The position numbers and the translations under genes are program-made. DNA of 64,000 bases, taken from Photorhabdus sp. CRCIA-P01. Lineage in GTDB: Bacteria > Pseudomonadota > Gammaproteobacteria > Enterobacterales > Enterobacteriaceae. How positions within the stretch are numbered: position 1 is the stretch's first letter; every line of letters begins with the position of its first letter. The stretch covers positions 1 through 64,000 of the forward strand of contig NZ_NMQR01000007.1 in assembly GCF_003545805.1 (NCBI RefSeq), written 5' to 3'. Positions 36,561 to 45,538 of the stretch are shown in pieces. Under the pieces are notes generated by a model, which searched no databases, was not told where the DNA came from, and was given only the letters and a program-made list of their open reading frames with translations.

Positions 36561-37229
36561 ATGCTTCGCTTTATTACTCCCTTTTTACTTGTCTCTTTTA
36601 TGGGACAAGTACAAGCGGGAATTACTTTAGACGCAACTCGCCTTATCTATAATGGCTCAAAAAAAGAAGCCTCGATTTCTATCACCAACTCGGATACAGA
36701 AAGACCCTATCTTGTACAGTCGTGGGTAGATAATATCGATAATAGTCAAAATAAGGTACCGTTCGTTATTACACCACCATTGTTTAATATATCGAAAGAG
36801 AGCGAGCATCAGATCCGTGTTTCATACATCGGCAATCATTTGCCAGCGGATCGGGAATCGATATTTTTACTTAATGTCAATGCAATTCCGGCAGTTGAAA
36901 AAAATGACAATAACAAGATGATCATAACGATAAAAAACATTATCAAACTGATTTATCGCCCGGCAGGGCTATCTGATAATGATGCGAATAATGCCATTAA
37001 TCGTTTGGAAACATCACGTAATGTCAATGACGTTCAATTAACTAACCCCACGGCTTATTACATTAATCTTAATGAGATGAAAATTGACGGAAAATTAATA
37101 CCTAAACCCGGATTTATTCCCCCTTTTAGTAACAAAGTATTTCCAGCCAAAAATGGTATAAAAAGCGTGACTCTGACCGCTATCAATGATTATGGTGGTA
37201 CAACAGAGGAGCACCAGTTTAATTTTTAA
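36561..37229 (+). CDS. Periplasmic fimbrial chaperone (PapD family), operon 2
   Basis: 222 residues, signal peptide MLRFITPFLLVSFMGQVQAG, subunit-binding strand ATRLIYNGSKKEASISITNS and PPLFNISKESEHQIRVSYIG. It is nearly identical to the chaperone at 28461, with isolated substitutions spread evenly. The 63-bp gap after the pilin gene is the same in both operons, with the same ribosome binding site (AAAGGAG). Confidence 0.94.
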   Translation: MLRFITPFLLVSFMGQVQAGITLDATRLIYNGSKKEASISITNSDTERPYLVQSWVDNIDNSQNKVPFVITPPLFNISKESEHQIRVSYIGNHLPADRESIFLLNVNAIPAVEKNDNNKMIITIKNIIKLIYRPAGLSDNDANNAINRLETSRNVNDVQLTNPTAYYINLNEMKIDGKLIPKPGFIPPFSNKVFPAKNGIKSVTLTAINDYGGTTEEHQFNF

Positions 37230-37252
37230 TAATATTATCTAATGGGTGTATT

Positions 37253-39733
37253 GTGAAAAAAATAATTAGCTTTGGTTTAATGATTTGTTGTTTATCGTTA
37301 CCAGCATATGCAGAGCTGTATTTCGATATCAACGCATTACAATTATCAGATGAAGACAGAAAAAATATTAATCTGGAGAGTCTGGAAAAAACAGATTATC
37401 ACATTCCTGGTGTCTATAAAGTTAACGTTATCGTCAATGGAAAGGATATTGGCATGAAAAGTTTATCTTTTATTGACTGTGGTAAAAAACTTTGCCCTGA
37501 GTTATCTATCGGTTTACTGAAAGAAATCGGGGTAAAAACAGAGAGCTTCCCAGGATTAGCCTCCCTTGGTGAGCAAGAAATCATTTCTCAACCCGATAAA
37601 TATATTAAGCAGGCATCAGCAGAACTGGATTTAAGTACTCTTACACTGATGTTGAGTTTTCCGCAAGCTGCCATGCGATCACAGATCAAGGGAGATATCT
37701 CCTCTGATCTGTGGGATGACGGTATGCCTATGTTTTTCACCAATTACCATCTAACAGGAATGCAATCCTGGAATAAAAATCAAAGTGAACAGAATCAATA
37801 TTTGAATTTACGTAGTGGCTTTAATTTAGGTCCGTGGCGAATTCGCCATAATAGTTACTATAACCGTACTGGTACGACATCTGAATGGAAATCGCTTAAG
37901 ACCTATGCTGAACGGGATATTCGTCCATTAAAATCTCGACTGGTATTGGGTGAAACATCCACCGATAGCATGGTATTCGATAGTTTCACTTTTAATGGCG
38001 TTAAATTGATGTCTGATAGCCAAATGTTGCCAGATAGTCAGCAAGGATTTTCGCCTATCGTTCGCGGTATTGCTATGACTCACGCAAGAGTAGAAGTGCA
38101 CCAGAAAGATAATCTTATTTATCAAACTTTTATTCCACCAGGCGCCTTTGAAATTACCGATATTTACCCCAGTAACCTGAATGGTGATCTGGAAGTATCT
38201 ATTTATGAAGAAAATGGCCATGTCAGGAAATTTACTCAGCCCTTTTCTGCTTCGCCATTGATGATCCGTAGCGGCCAAATAAAGTATTTTGCTAATATCG
38301 GTAAATTCAGCGGTGGTAAACAAGCCAGCAAAAAAAGATTTATCCAGACAGAAGCTATTTACGGATTATGGGACAGCACCACCATTTATGGTGGAGTCAT
38401 TGTTTCTTCTGACTATCAAAGTCATGCATTAGGTCTGGGGCATAATCTGGGGAAATTTGGCGCAGTGTCAATCGATGTCACCGATGCAGCAACCCATTTC
38501 CCAAACGGAGAAAAGAAAACCGGACAATCTTATCAGATACGCTACAGTAAAGGTTTTACTGAAACCAATACAACGGTGACATTGGCAGGTTATCGCTACA
38601 CCACCAATGGTTATTACAACTTTAGCGATGCCAATGATAATTACCAACTTACTGATAATAACAGAAGTAGCACCCCCAAAGACCGGATGCAAATAACAAT
38701 GAGCCAGAGTCTAGGTAAATATGGCAGTCTTTCATTATCAGCCTGGCAGCAAGATTATTGGCAAGATAAAATCAGTAAGAATCAGTCATATTCCATGTCC
38801 TATAATACCAATATTCATGATATCTCTTTGTCATTGGGCTACAATTACCACCGGAATCGTTCAGGAATCAACAACGACCAGCTTTTTTCATTCAATATCA
38901 GTGTTCCTCTGGATAAATGGCTGCCATCAGATAATCACAATGCATCGGTAGATTATGATACCTCTTATCACACCAACGGCAGCAGCCAGCATTCAATGAC
39001 ATTATCTGGTTCTTTACTGGAACAACAAAATCTGAACTATATGATTTCTCAGAATTATAGCTACGAAAAGTCAGAGAAAGAAAAACAATCAGGCAACGCC
39101 GCCAGCTTATATTACAGAGGCTCATATGGTTCAATTAATGCAGGTTACAACACTGATCATAGAAAAAATCAGCGGATTAATTATGGGTTAGAGGGAGCAA
39201 TTATTGCCCATCCTTATGGCGTTACCCTGGCGCAAAATATTAGCGAAAGCGGCTCCAGTGCTTTAATTCGTGCCCCTGGAGCAATTAATGCTAAGGTACT
39301 GAATAATACGTCTATCAGTACAGACTGGCGGGGATATACCGTTGTGCCTTATATATCGCAATATCGGGAAAATATGTTATCCCTTGATACCAATACATTT
39401 GGTGATGATGTAGATACTGATAATCCAACCACTAAGGTCATTCCAACCAAAGGAGCTTTGGTATTGGCGGATTATTCTATTCACGTTGGTCATCGAGTAT
39501 TTTTAACTTTACAACATAACGGTAAGAAACTCCCATTCGGCACGATAATCACGGGCCCAAATGGTGTCAATGGCATGGTGAATGAAAAGGGAGAAGTTTT
39601 CCTCAATGGTGTGAGTGACACAGCAAAATTAACCGCCGATTTAGGCAATAAACAAAACTGTCATATTCAATTCGATAGTAAATTATATCAGAAAATTAAT
39701 GGTATTATTCTGACTTCATTACGTTGTCAATAA
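37253..39733 (+). CDS. Outer-membrane fimbrial usher (PapC/FimD family), operon 2
   Basis: 826 residues, the same length as the operon 1 usher and similar throughout. GTG start, signal peptide IISFGLMICCLSLPAYA, N-terminal domain ELYFDINALQLSDEDRKNIN, barrel motifs RLVLGETSTDSMVFDSFTFN, plug entry FIPPGAFEITDIYPS and C-terminal NCHIQFDSKLYQKINGIILT. No lesion. The high similarity of the two ushers makes recombination between the operons likely. Confidence 0.95.
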   Translation: MKKIISFGLMICCLSLPAYAELYFDINALQLSDEDRKNINLESLEKTDYHIPGVYKVNVIVNGKDIGMKSLSFIDCGKKLCPELSIGLLKEIGVKTESFPGLASLGEQEIISQPDKYIKQASAELDLSTLTLMLSFPQAAMRSQIKGDISSDLWDDGMPMFFTNYHLTGMQSWNKNQSEQNQYLNLRSGFNLGPWRIRHNSYYNRTGTTSEWKSLKTYAERDIRPLKSRLVLGETSTDSMVFDSFTFNGVKLMSDSQMLPDSQQGFSPIVRGIAMTHARVEVHQKDNLIYQTFIPPGAFEITDIYPSNLNGDLEVSIYEENGHVRKFTQPFSASPLMIRSGQIKYFANIGKFSGGKQASKKRFIQTEAIYGLWDSTTIYGGVIVSSDYQSHALGLGHNLGKFGAVSIDVTDAATHFPNGEKKTGQSYQIRYSKGFTETNTTVTLAGYRYTTNGYYNFSDANDNYQLTDNNRSSTPKDRMQITMSQSLGKYGSLSLSAWQQDYWQDKISKNQSYSMSYNTNIHDISLSLGYNYHRNRSGINNDQLFSFNISVPLDKWLPSDNHNASVDYDTSYHTNGSSQHSMTLSGSLLEQQNLNYMISQNYSYEKSEKEKQSGNAASLYYRGSYGSINAGYNTDHRKNQRINYGLEGAIIAHPYGVTLAQNISESGSSALIRAPGAINAKVLNNTSISTDWRGYTVVPYISQYRENMLSLDTNTFGDDVDTDNPTTKVIPTKGALVLADYSIHVGHRVFLTLQHNGKKLPFGTIITGPNGVNGMVNEKGEVFLNGVSDTAKLTADLGNKQNCHIQFDSKLYQKINGIILTSLRCQ

Positions 39734-39762
39734 TTAAGAACAGATCTCAACGGGAATATAAT

Positions 39763-40788
39763 ATGAAACGGTATTTATGGTTATTAATTTATCCTCTACT
39801 TTTACTAAGTAGCTATAAGTCATATGCTGACTGTGAACTAACCTCAAAAGCAAAAGTTGCCAATTTATACCTTGATCTCAATAATTTTAAACTGAGTCTT
39901 AACACAGATAATACGAAAAGTATTTATGTAACAACTTTCAGCGCTGCACAGATGGCTAATGCGATGGGTATTAGTATAGAAGACCCAATCTTTTCATGTG
40001 AGCAAGATAATGAATCCTTAACGTTTGGTCAAAGTGCCTGGAATCGCGTAAGCTCAATTAGAACTCCACATGGAACAGGAGGATTAGAAATAATCCCAAA
40101 TAAGTTATACTTTTATTTTACTATCTCAGATGGAATAATCGGTGAAAAAGGATATCCTCAAGCAGGTGGCTCTGATTACTTATATAATCTGGGAACAAGA
40201 AAAGAACTCACTTGGAAAGATATAGGAAATATTAATCTCTATCTTTACAAAACAGGAGCAATTGATACACCGGGCAGACTTACTGGGGGAGTAATGTTTA
40301 TATTATCAATATACTCTAAAAGAAGAATAGACTTAATACAAATAAGGAATCCACACCCATATGACTTTAAGGCCACTGGCTGTATGACAATGACCTCAAC
40401 ACCGACAGTAAATTTTGGTAGTGTGCACAGTTCCTTATTTAAAGGAAAAGGCTCTACCGCTGGCAATGCTGATTTTAATATCGCAATAAAATGCACAGAA
40501 GGACTTAAACCAACAATTATTTTTTCAGGACAAGAAAATCCCTCAGATACGTCAAAGAGTGTTATTCGATTAGATGATAGCAGTGATACTAATACAGCCA
40601 AAGGCGTAGGAGTTCAAATTCTATACAACAATACGCCTGTTATTATTGGAGAATCACTTTTCTTAGGAAATGTAATAGCAAATAATGACCATACATTCCC
40701 TTTTACCGCTCACTATTACCAAACCGGTGATAGAATAACAGGCGGAAAAGCTAACGCCACAGCACATTTTACCGTTCAATATGAGTGA
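39763..40788 (+). CDS. Fimbrial tip adhesin-like protein, operon 2
   Basis: About 341 residues from the ATG at 39763, which begins a signal peptide (MKRYLWLLIYPLLLLSSYKS). An upstream TTG in frame at 39724, inside the end of the usher gene, is rejected. N-terminal domain: LYLDLNNFKLSLNTDNTKSI, AAQMANAMGISIEDPIFSCE. C-terminal pilin domain: GCMTMTSTPTVNFGSVHSSL, TAGNADFNIAIKC, AHFTVQYE. Its closest relative in the window is the adhesin at 33016, not the one at 31786. It would cap the fimbria and bind the receptor. Confidence 0.87.
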   Translation: MKRYLWLLIYPLLLLSSYKSYADCELTSKAKVANLYLDLNNFKLSLNTDNTKSIYVTTFSAAQMANAMGISIEDPIFSCEQDNESLTFGQSAWNRVSSIRTPHGTGGLEIIPNKLYFYFTISDGIIGEKGYPQAGGSDYLYNLGTRKELTWKDIGNINLYLYKTGAIDTPGRLTGGVMFILSIYSKRRIDLIQIRNPHPYDFKATGCMTMTSTPTVNFGSVHSSLFKGKGSTAGNADFNIAIKCTEGLKPTIIFSGQENPSDTSKSVIRLDDSSDTNTAKGVGVQILYNNTPVIIGESLFLGNVIANNDHTFPFTAHYYQTGDRITGGKANATAHFTVQYE

Positions 40789-40833
40789 TATTCAGTATAA
40801 ACTGTATAGCATTTCCTCATCTGGACAATAAAC

Positions 40834-41577
40834 ATGGAACAAACAGTTATACACACCAATCAAGCATCACTGCCAGAACATGGCAGTGAGTTTATCACTC
40901 AAATCGAGTATGGAACGGTTGTTAAACACCCCCAAGTACATTTCTGGCAAGCTCGCTTTGAACTTTCACATTATCACGATGAATTGTTCAATCAATTAAA
41001 TCTCCCCTTCCCTGACACATTAGCTAAAGCCGTCAAGAAACGACGAGCTGAATATCTGGCAGCACGTTATTGTGCCAGACAACTTTTAGCACAATTAGGG
41101 CAACCTGAATTTAATTTGATCTCTGGTAATGATCGCGCTCCAATCTGGCCGGAAGGTATTTGCGGTTCTGTTTCTCATTCAACTTATTGTGCAATTGTGC
41201 TGGCTGCACCGCAAATTAATAATAGATTAATTGGTGTCGATGTAGAAGCTATCGTTGATCGTCAAAATATAGATGAAATCACAAAAATGATCGTGAATGA
41301 TAAGGAAATTCAACTGCTAAAGCATTGTCATTTACCACTTGAACAAGCGTTTACCCTTGCGTTTTCGGTAAAAGAGAGCTTGTATAAAGCGCTTTATCCG
41401 CAAGTAAAACGATTCTTTGGTTTTGAAGCGGCTGAAATTACTGCCCTATCCCTCGAAAATAATGAAATAACATTAACGTTGCGGGAAACTCTCACCCCTA
41501 ATTACCCAACAGGTACAATATTTCGTGGGCAATTTATTATTTACCCACAGGAAATATTAACGCTAATTATTCAATAG
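40834..41577 (+). CDS. ngrA: 4'-Phosphopantetheinyl transferase (EntD/NgrA type)
   Basis: 247 residues. The Sfp/EntD signatures are present: RRAEYLAARYCARQLLAQLG, SGNDRAPIWPEGICGSVSHS, the metal-binding GVDVEAI and the second block FSVKESLYKALYPQ. The family transfers phosphopantetheine from CoA to carrier-protein serines. The sequence and length fit NgrA of Photorhabdus, known to be needed for antibiotic and siderophore production and for nematode growth; the symbol is given from recognition of the family in this genus. It stands alone after fimbrial operon 2 and is closed by a terminator. It could activate the carrier protein at 22479. Confidence 0.88.
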   Translation: MEQTVIHTNQASLPEHGSEFITQIEYGTVVKHPQVHFWQARFELSHYHDELFNQLNLPFPDTLAKAVKKRRAEYLAARYCARQLLAQLGQPEFNLISGNDRAPIWPEGICGSVSHSTYCAIVLAAPQINNRLIGVDVEAIVDRQNIDEITKMIVNDKEIQLLKHCHLPLEQAFTLAFSVKESLYKALYPQVKRFFGFEAAEITALSLENNEITLTLRETLTPNYPTGTIFRGQFIIYPQEILTLIIQ

Positions 41578-41590
41578 CTAAAAATAATAA

Positions 41591-41620
41591 TTGCTGATGC
41601 TACTCAGCAATTTCATTATT
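41591..41620. terminator. Bidirectional terminator between ngrA and hpaR
   Basis: TTGCTGA (41591-41597) pairs with TCAGCAA (41604-41610) around a 6-base loop. T-rich sequence follows on both strands (TTTCATTATTC to the right, TTATTATTTTT on the minus strand), as needed for the convergent genes ngrA and hpaR. Confidence 0.8.
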
Positions 41621-41653
41621 CTTCATTACCATCATTTCCAATGGAGATTTTAT

Positions 41654-42106
41654 TTACTTAACTTCCTTTTCTGTATTTATATTTGCAGGTAAGTTATTAC
41701 CCACAGCAATTAATTCTTCCAACAAAGCGGAAAGCTGAACCAATTTTTCCGGTGAGAAGGCTTTTTCAATCGCCTGATATCCCTGTTCTACCTGCTCTTT
41801 CGCCTTTTCATAAAGTTTCTGGCCATCCGGCGTTAAAGAAACATAAAGTTTGCGTTGGTCATTCATCGGTTTAAGACGAAAGATCAATCCGTCACGCTCC
41901 ATGCGAGTCAATATCCCAGTCAGACTTGGACGAAGAATACAGGTCTGGCAAGACAAATCATAAAAATCAATTGACCGATTACCAGACAGTACACGAATAA
42001 TACGCCACTGCTGTTCAGTCAGATTATGACTCTTAAGGATTGGACGAAAAAAACCCATTGCGGTTTCTCGCGCCTGAAGTAATGCAATTGTCAGAGATTC
42101 ATGCAT
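41654..42106 (-). CDS. hpaR: Homoprotocatechuate operon repressor HpaR (MarR family)
   Basis: 150 residues with the MarR winged helix: NLTEQQWRIIRVLSGNRSID, then CILRPSLTGILTRMERDGLI and wing residues LKPMNDQRKLYVSLTPDG. It is transcribed away from the hpa operon, the same arrangement as in E. coli. HpaR represses the meta-cleavage operon and is released by aromatic acids. Its likely target is the palindrome at 42555-42576. An ERIC element lies in the shared upstream region. Confidence 0.92.
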   Translation of the reverse strand: MHESLTIALLQARETAMGFFRPILKSHNLTEQQWRIIRVLSGNRSIDFYDLSCQTCILRPSLTGILTRMERDGLIFRLKPMNDQRKLYVSLTPDGQKLYEKAKEQVEQGYQAIEKAFSPEKLVQLSALLEELIAVGNNLPANINTEKEVK

Positions 42107-42162
42107 GGGTAATGAAGGCTCTTATCTTAGTTAATCACTGATTTACTCTCTGTTGAAAGTAC

Positions 42163-42289
42163 TATACCCGTTATCTTTCAAGTTGCCTCTTTGTTGGCTG
42201 CACTCACTCACCCCGGTCACATAGTTTGCTATGCTCCCGGGGATTCGCTCCCTTGCCGTCGCGATGCATCTTGAAATCCATAGGATATA
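42163..42289. repeat. ERIC element (127 bp)
   Basis: It starts TATACCCGTTATC, contains CTCCCGGGGATTCGCTCCC and CACTCACCCCGGTCAC, and ends TAGGATATA. Same orientation and length as the copy at 31647. It lies between hpaR and hpaG, closer to hpaR, and leaves the putative hpaG promoter untouched. Confidence 0.9.
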
Positions 42290-42534
42290 CCTCACCCTAT
42301 AATCACAATAAAAAAGACTAGCACGTCCCTCAGTCAACCACAAAGAAAAAATCATAAAAATATTAATAAGTAAACAAAAATAAACCGCAAAAATAAAGTT
42401 AATAAAAAGTTAATGTTAGAGTAATGCTTTTATCCAAAAAAAGATTAATACATTGATTAATAATGATAAAAAACAAATTTAGTGGAGATATTGTTACTGA
42501 GATCACAATTAAAATTAACAAACACATTAACATG

Positions 42535-42576
42535 TTGCAACAACGCGATCCTTGGTTTATTAATATATTAATAAAC
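42535..42576 (+). promoter_or_regulatory. Candidate hpa operon promoter with overlapping palindromic operator
   Basis: TTGCAA (42535-42540) and TATTAA (42558-42563) are 17 bases apart. A perfect 22-bp palindrome, GTTTATTAATATATTAATAAAC, covers 42555-42576, spanning the -10 box and the expected start site. The hpaG start codon is 41 bases further on. A MarR-type repressor such as HpaR binding there would block transcription directly. Confidence 0.6.
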
Positions 42577-42617
42577 GCATCTTAAAACCGCCCGTTTAAG
42601 TTCATGAGGAATCGTTA

Positions 42618-43250
42618 ATGAAAGGCACTGTCTTCGCCGTCGCCCTCAACCATCAGAGCCAAGTAGATTTCTGGCATGATTCATTTCAGCAAGCACCTTA
42701 TAACACCTTACCTAAAACACCGGTGTGGTTCATTAAACCACGCAATACCGTTATCACTTCCGGTGAGACAATTCCCCATCCTGCGAATGAAGAGGTCCAA
42801 AGCGGCGCGACATTGGCATTAGTGATAGGTAAAACTGCTCGCAAAGTTGCCATTGAAAATGCAGCCGAATATATCGCAGGTTATGCATTAGCTAATGAAG
42901 TCAGCCTGCCTGAAACCGCTTTCTATCGTCCGGCAATAAAAGCTAAGTGTCGTGATGGTTTTTGCCCTATAGGCCAAATGGCCAATCCTGAATCCATTGA
43001 TGCGTTAGATATCATTACCGAAATCAATGGTCAGGAAGTCGAGCGCTGGTCAACAGCCGATCTGGTGCGTTCAGCCACGGAATTAGTTGCAGCATTGAGT
43101 GATTTCGCCACCCTCAAAGAGGGGGATGTGATCCTGCTTGGGACGCCACACCAACGTGTTGCTATCAAACCGGGCGACAAAGTTGTCATTCGGGCCGCAG
43201 GTTTCCCATCACTGGAAAATCAGGTTGTGCAAGCGGGAGAAAAAGCATGA
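42618..43250 (+). CDS. hpaG1: HpaG N-terminal-type decarboxylase/isomerase subunit (FAH family)
   Basis: 210 residues of the fumarylacetoacetate-hydrolase fold, matching the N-terminal half of E. coli HpaG/HpcE: VWFIKPRNTVITSGETIPHP, ATLALVIGKTARKVAIENAA, and VILLGTPHQRVAIKPGDKVV. In the pathway it acts on 5-oxopent-3-ene-1,2,5-tricarboxylate (decarboxylation). In E. coli the two halves are one polypeptide of about 430 residues; here they are separate genes overlapping by ATGA, so the enzyme is probably a heteromer. It is the first gene of the operon. Confidence 0.9.
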   Translation: MKGTVFAVALNHQSQVDFWHDSFQQAPYNTLPKTPVWFIKPRNTVITSGETIPHPANEEVQSGATLALVIGKTARKVAIENAAEYIAGYALANEVSLPETAFYRPAIKAKCRDGFCPIGQMANPESIDALDIITEINGQEVERWSTADLVRSATELVAALSDFATLKEGDVILLGTPHQRVAIKPGDKVVIRAAGFPSLENQVVQAGEKA

Positions 43251-44008
43251 AACACGCAAGAGTTCACTATCAAGGTCGCGATTTGCTTGTTACCGTCGAT
43301 GAACAGGAAAATGTCTGTCTGCCAGATGGCAGTAAAATCAGCGGCGAATCCGTTCAATGGCTGCCACCCGCAAACGGTACCCTGTTCGCCCTCGGTTTGA
43401 ATTACGCTGATCACGCCACCGAGCTGGAATTTAAGCCCCCCGAAGAACCTTTAGTTTTTATCAAAGCCGCTAATACGCTAACCGGTCATCGTCAGGTTTC
43501 CGTTCGCCCTGATAATGTGGAATATATGCATTATGAGGCTGAGCTGGTGGTTGTCATCGGCAAAACCGCCCACAAAGTCACTAAAGAACACGCTATGGAT
43601 TACGTTGCCGGGTACACCGTCTGTAACGATTACGCAATCCGTGACTATCTGGAAAATTACTATCGCCCTAATCTCAGGGTAAAAAGCCGCGATACGATGA
43701 CCCCCATCGGCCCGTGGTTCGTTGATAAAGAAGATGTGTCCGATCCGCATAATCTGACATTAAGCACCTGGGTTAATGGTGAATTGCGTCAACGCGGTAC
43801 AACTGCTGATCTGATCTTCAATATTCCATTCTTAATCGCTTATCTAAGCGACTTTATGACGCTGCAACCGGGAGACATGATCGCCACCGGCACGCCAAAA
43901 GGATTATCCGATGTGGTGCCGGGAGATGAAGTTATTGTTGAAGTTGAAGGTGTTGGACGTCTGATCAACCGTATTGTCAGCCAGCAAGAGTATGAGGAGA
44001 GCCTGTAA
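43247..44008 (+). CDS. hpaG2: HpaG C-terminal-type 2-hydroxyhepta-2,4-diene-1,7-dioate isomerase (FAH family)
   Basis: 253 residues. The metal-binding signatures of the family are present: MHYEAELVVVIGKTAHKVTK with the Glu ligands, and NDYAIRDYLENYYRPNLRVK, followed by FMTLQPGDMIATGTPKGLSD. It corresponds to the C-terminal half of E. coli HpaG, which isomerises the diene product of the decarboxylation step. Its start overlaps the stop of the N-terminal-type gene and its stop overlaps the hpaE start. Confidence 0.9.
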   Translation: MKHARVHYQGRDLLVTVDEQENVCLPDGSKISGESVQWLPPANGTLFALGLNYADHATELEFKPPEEPLVFIKAANTLTGHRQVSVRPDNVEYMHYEAELVVVIGKTAHKVTKEHAMDYVAGYTVCNDYAIRDYLENYYRPNLRVKSRDTMTPIGPWFVDKEDVSDPHNLTLSTWVNGELRQRGTTADLIFNIPFLIAYLSDFMTLQPGDMIATGTPKGLSDVVPGDEVIVEVEGVGRLINRIVSQQEYEESL

Positions 44009-45474
44009 TGACCATGATTAACCATTGGATCAACGGCAAAAACGTCAGCAGTAAAACCTATTTTGAAACCACAAATCCTGCTACCGGCGAAGGGCTGGCT
44101 GAAGTCGCTTCCGGTGGTCAGGAAGAGATTGATCAAGCCGTTGCCGCCGCAAAGGAAGCATTCCCAAAATGGGCAGATTTGCCGATGAAAGAACGTGCAC
44201 GCCTGATGTGCCGTTTAGGTGAGTTGATTGATGAGAATGTGCCTGAAATCGCTGCAATGGAAACCAAAGATACCGGTCTGCCCATTCATCAGACACAAAA
44301 TGTCCTGATCCCACGCGCTTCTCACAACTTCAATTTCTTTGCTGAAATTTGTCAGCAAATGAACGGCCGTACCTATCCTGTTGATGACAAGATGCTCAAC
44401 TATACGCTGGTGCAACCCGTTGGCGTTTGTGCGCTGATTTCTCCGTGGAACGTGCCATTTATGACTGCAACCTGGAAAGTTGCACCCTGCCTGGCGCTAG
44501 GTAACACCGCAGTGCTGAAAATGTCAGAGCTCTCCCCATTAACCGCAAACCGTTTAGGAGAATTGGCACTAGAAGCCGGTATCCCTGCCGGTGTGCTGAA
44601 TGTGGTTCAGGGATATGGCGCCACTGCCGGTGACACGCTGGTGAAACATCACGATGTACGCGCGGTTTCGTTTACCGGCGGCACAGCAACCGGTCGTCAG
44701 ATTATGAAAAATGCCGGCCTGAAAAAATATTCAATGGAGCTAGGGGGAAAATCTCCGGTTCTGATCTTTGAAGATGCTGATATTGAACGGGCATTGGATG
44801 CCGCCTTGTTCACTATTTTCTCTATCAACGGTGAACGTTGTACCGCCGGTTCACGCATTTTCATTCAGGAAAGTATCTACCCTGAATTTATTAAACGTTT
44901 TGCTGAACGCGCTAATCGTTTACGGGTAGGTGATCCTCAAGATTCAAGCACCCAGATCGGTGCACTTATCAGCAAATCGCATTGGGAGAAAGTCTCCGGT
45001 TACATCCGTCTGGGAATAGAGGAAGGTGCAACGCTGCTGGCCGGTGGACCAGATAAACCGATTGATTTGCCGACGCACCTGAAAGACGGCAATTTCCTAC
45101 GCCCAACGGTGCTGGCGGATGTTGATAACCGGATGCGGGTTGCTCAGGAGGAGATCTTCGGCCCTGTCGCCTGCCTGCTGCCATTCAAAGATGAAGCAGA
45201 AGGTCTGCGCCTGGCAAATGACGTGGAGTACGGTCTGGCTTCTTACATCTGGACCCAGGATGTCAGCAAGGTATTGCGTCTGGCCCGTAATATTGAAGCC
45301 GGCATGGTATTCGTCAACACCCAGAACGTCCGTGACCTGCGTCAACCCTTCGGCGGCGTGAAAGCCTCCGGCACCGGCCGTGAAGGCGGTGAATACAGTT
45401 TTGAAGTATTTGCCGAGATGAAAAACGTCTGTATCTCCATGGGGGATCATCCAATCCCACGTTGGGGGATATAA
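44008..45474 (+). CDS. hpaE: 5-Carboxymethyl-2-hydroxymuconate semialdehyde dehydrogenase
   Basis: 488 residues of the aldehyde dehydrogenase family. NAD-site and catalytic motifs: VSFTGGTATGRQIMKNAG, MELGGKSPVLIFEDADIE (general-base Glu) and FSINGERCTAGSRIF (catalytic Cys near residue 285). It oxidises the ring-cleavage semialdehyde to the acid before decarboxylation. The start in the track (MTMINHWINGK) overlaps the stop of hpaG2. GC content here is visibly higher than in the biosynthetic and fimbrial regions. Confidence 0.95.
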   Translation: MTMINHWINGKNVSSKTYFETTNPATGEGLAEVASGGQEEIDQAVAAAKEAFPKWADLPMKERARLMCRLGELIDENVPEIAAMETKDTGLPIHQTQNVLIPRASHNFNFFAEICQQMNGRTYPVDDKMLNYTLVQPVGVCALISPWNVPFMTATWKVAPCLALGNTAVLKMSELSPLTANRLGELALEAGIPAGVLNVVQGYGATAGDTLVKHHDVRAVSFTGGTATGRQIMKNAGLKKYSMELGGKSPVLIFEDADIERALDAALFTIFSINGERCTAGSRIFIQESIYPEFIKRFAERANRLRVGDPQDSSTQIGALISKSHWEKVSGYIRLGIEEGATLLAGGPDKPIDLPTHLKDGNFLRPTVLADVDNRMRVAQEEIFGPVACLLPFKDEAEGLRLANDVEYGLASYIWTQDVSKVLRLARNIEAGMVFVNTQNVRDLRQPFGGVKASGTGREGGEYSFEVFAEMKNVCISMGDHPIPRWGI

Positions 45475-45538
45475 CCGTTCCATCAGCGTTAACCACGGCG
45501 AATTCCGGTTCGCCGTCCTGATATCAAATGAGGATTTT

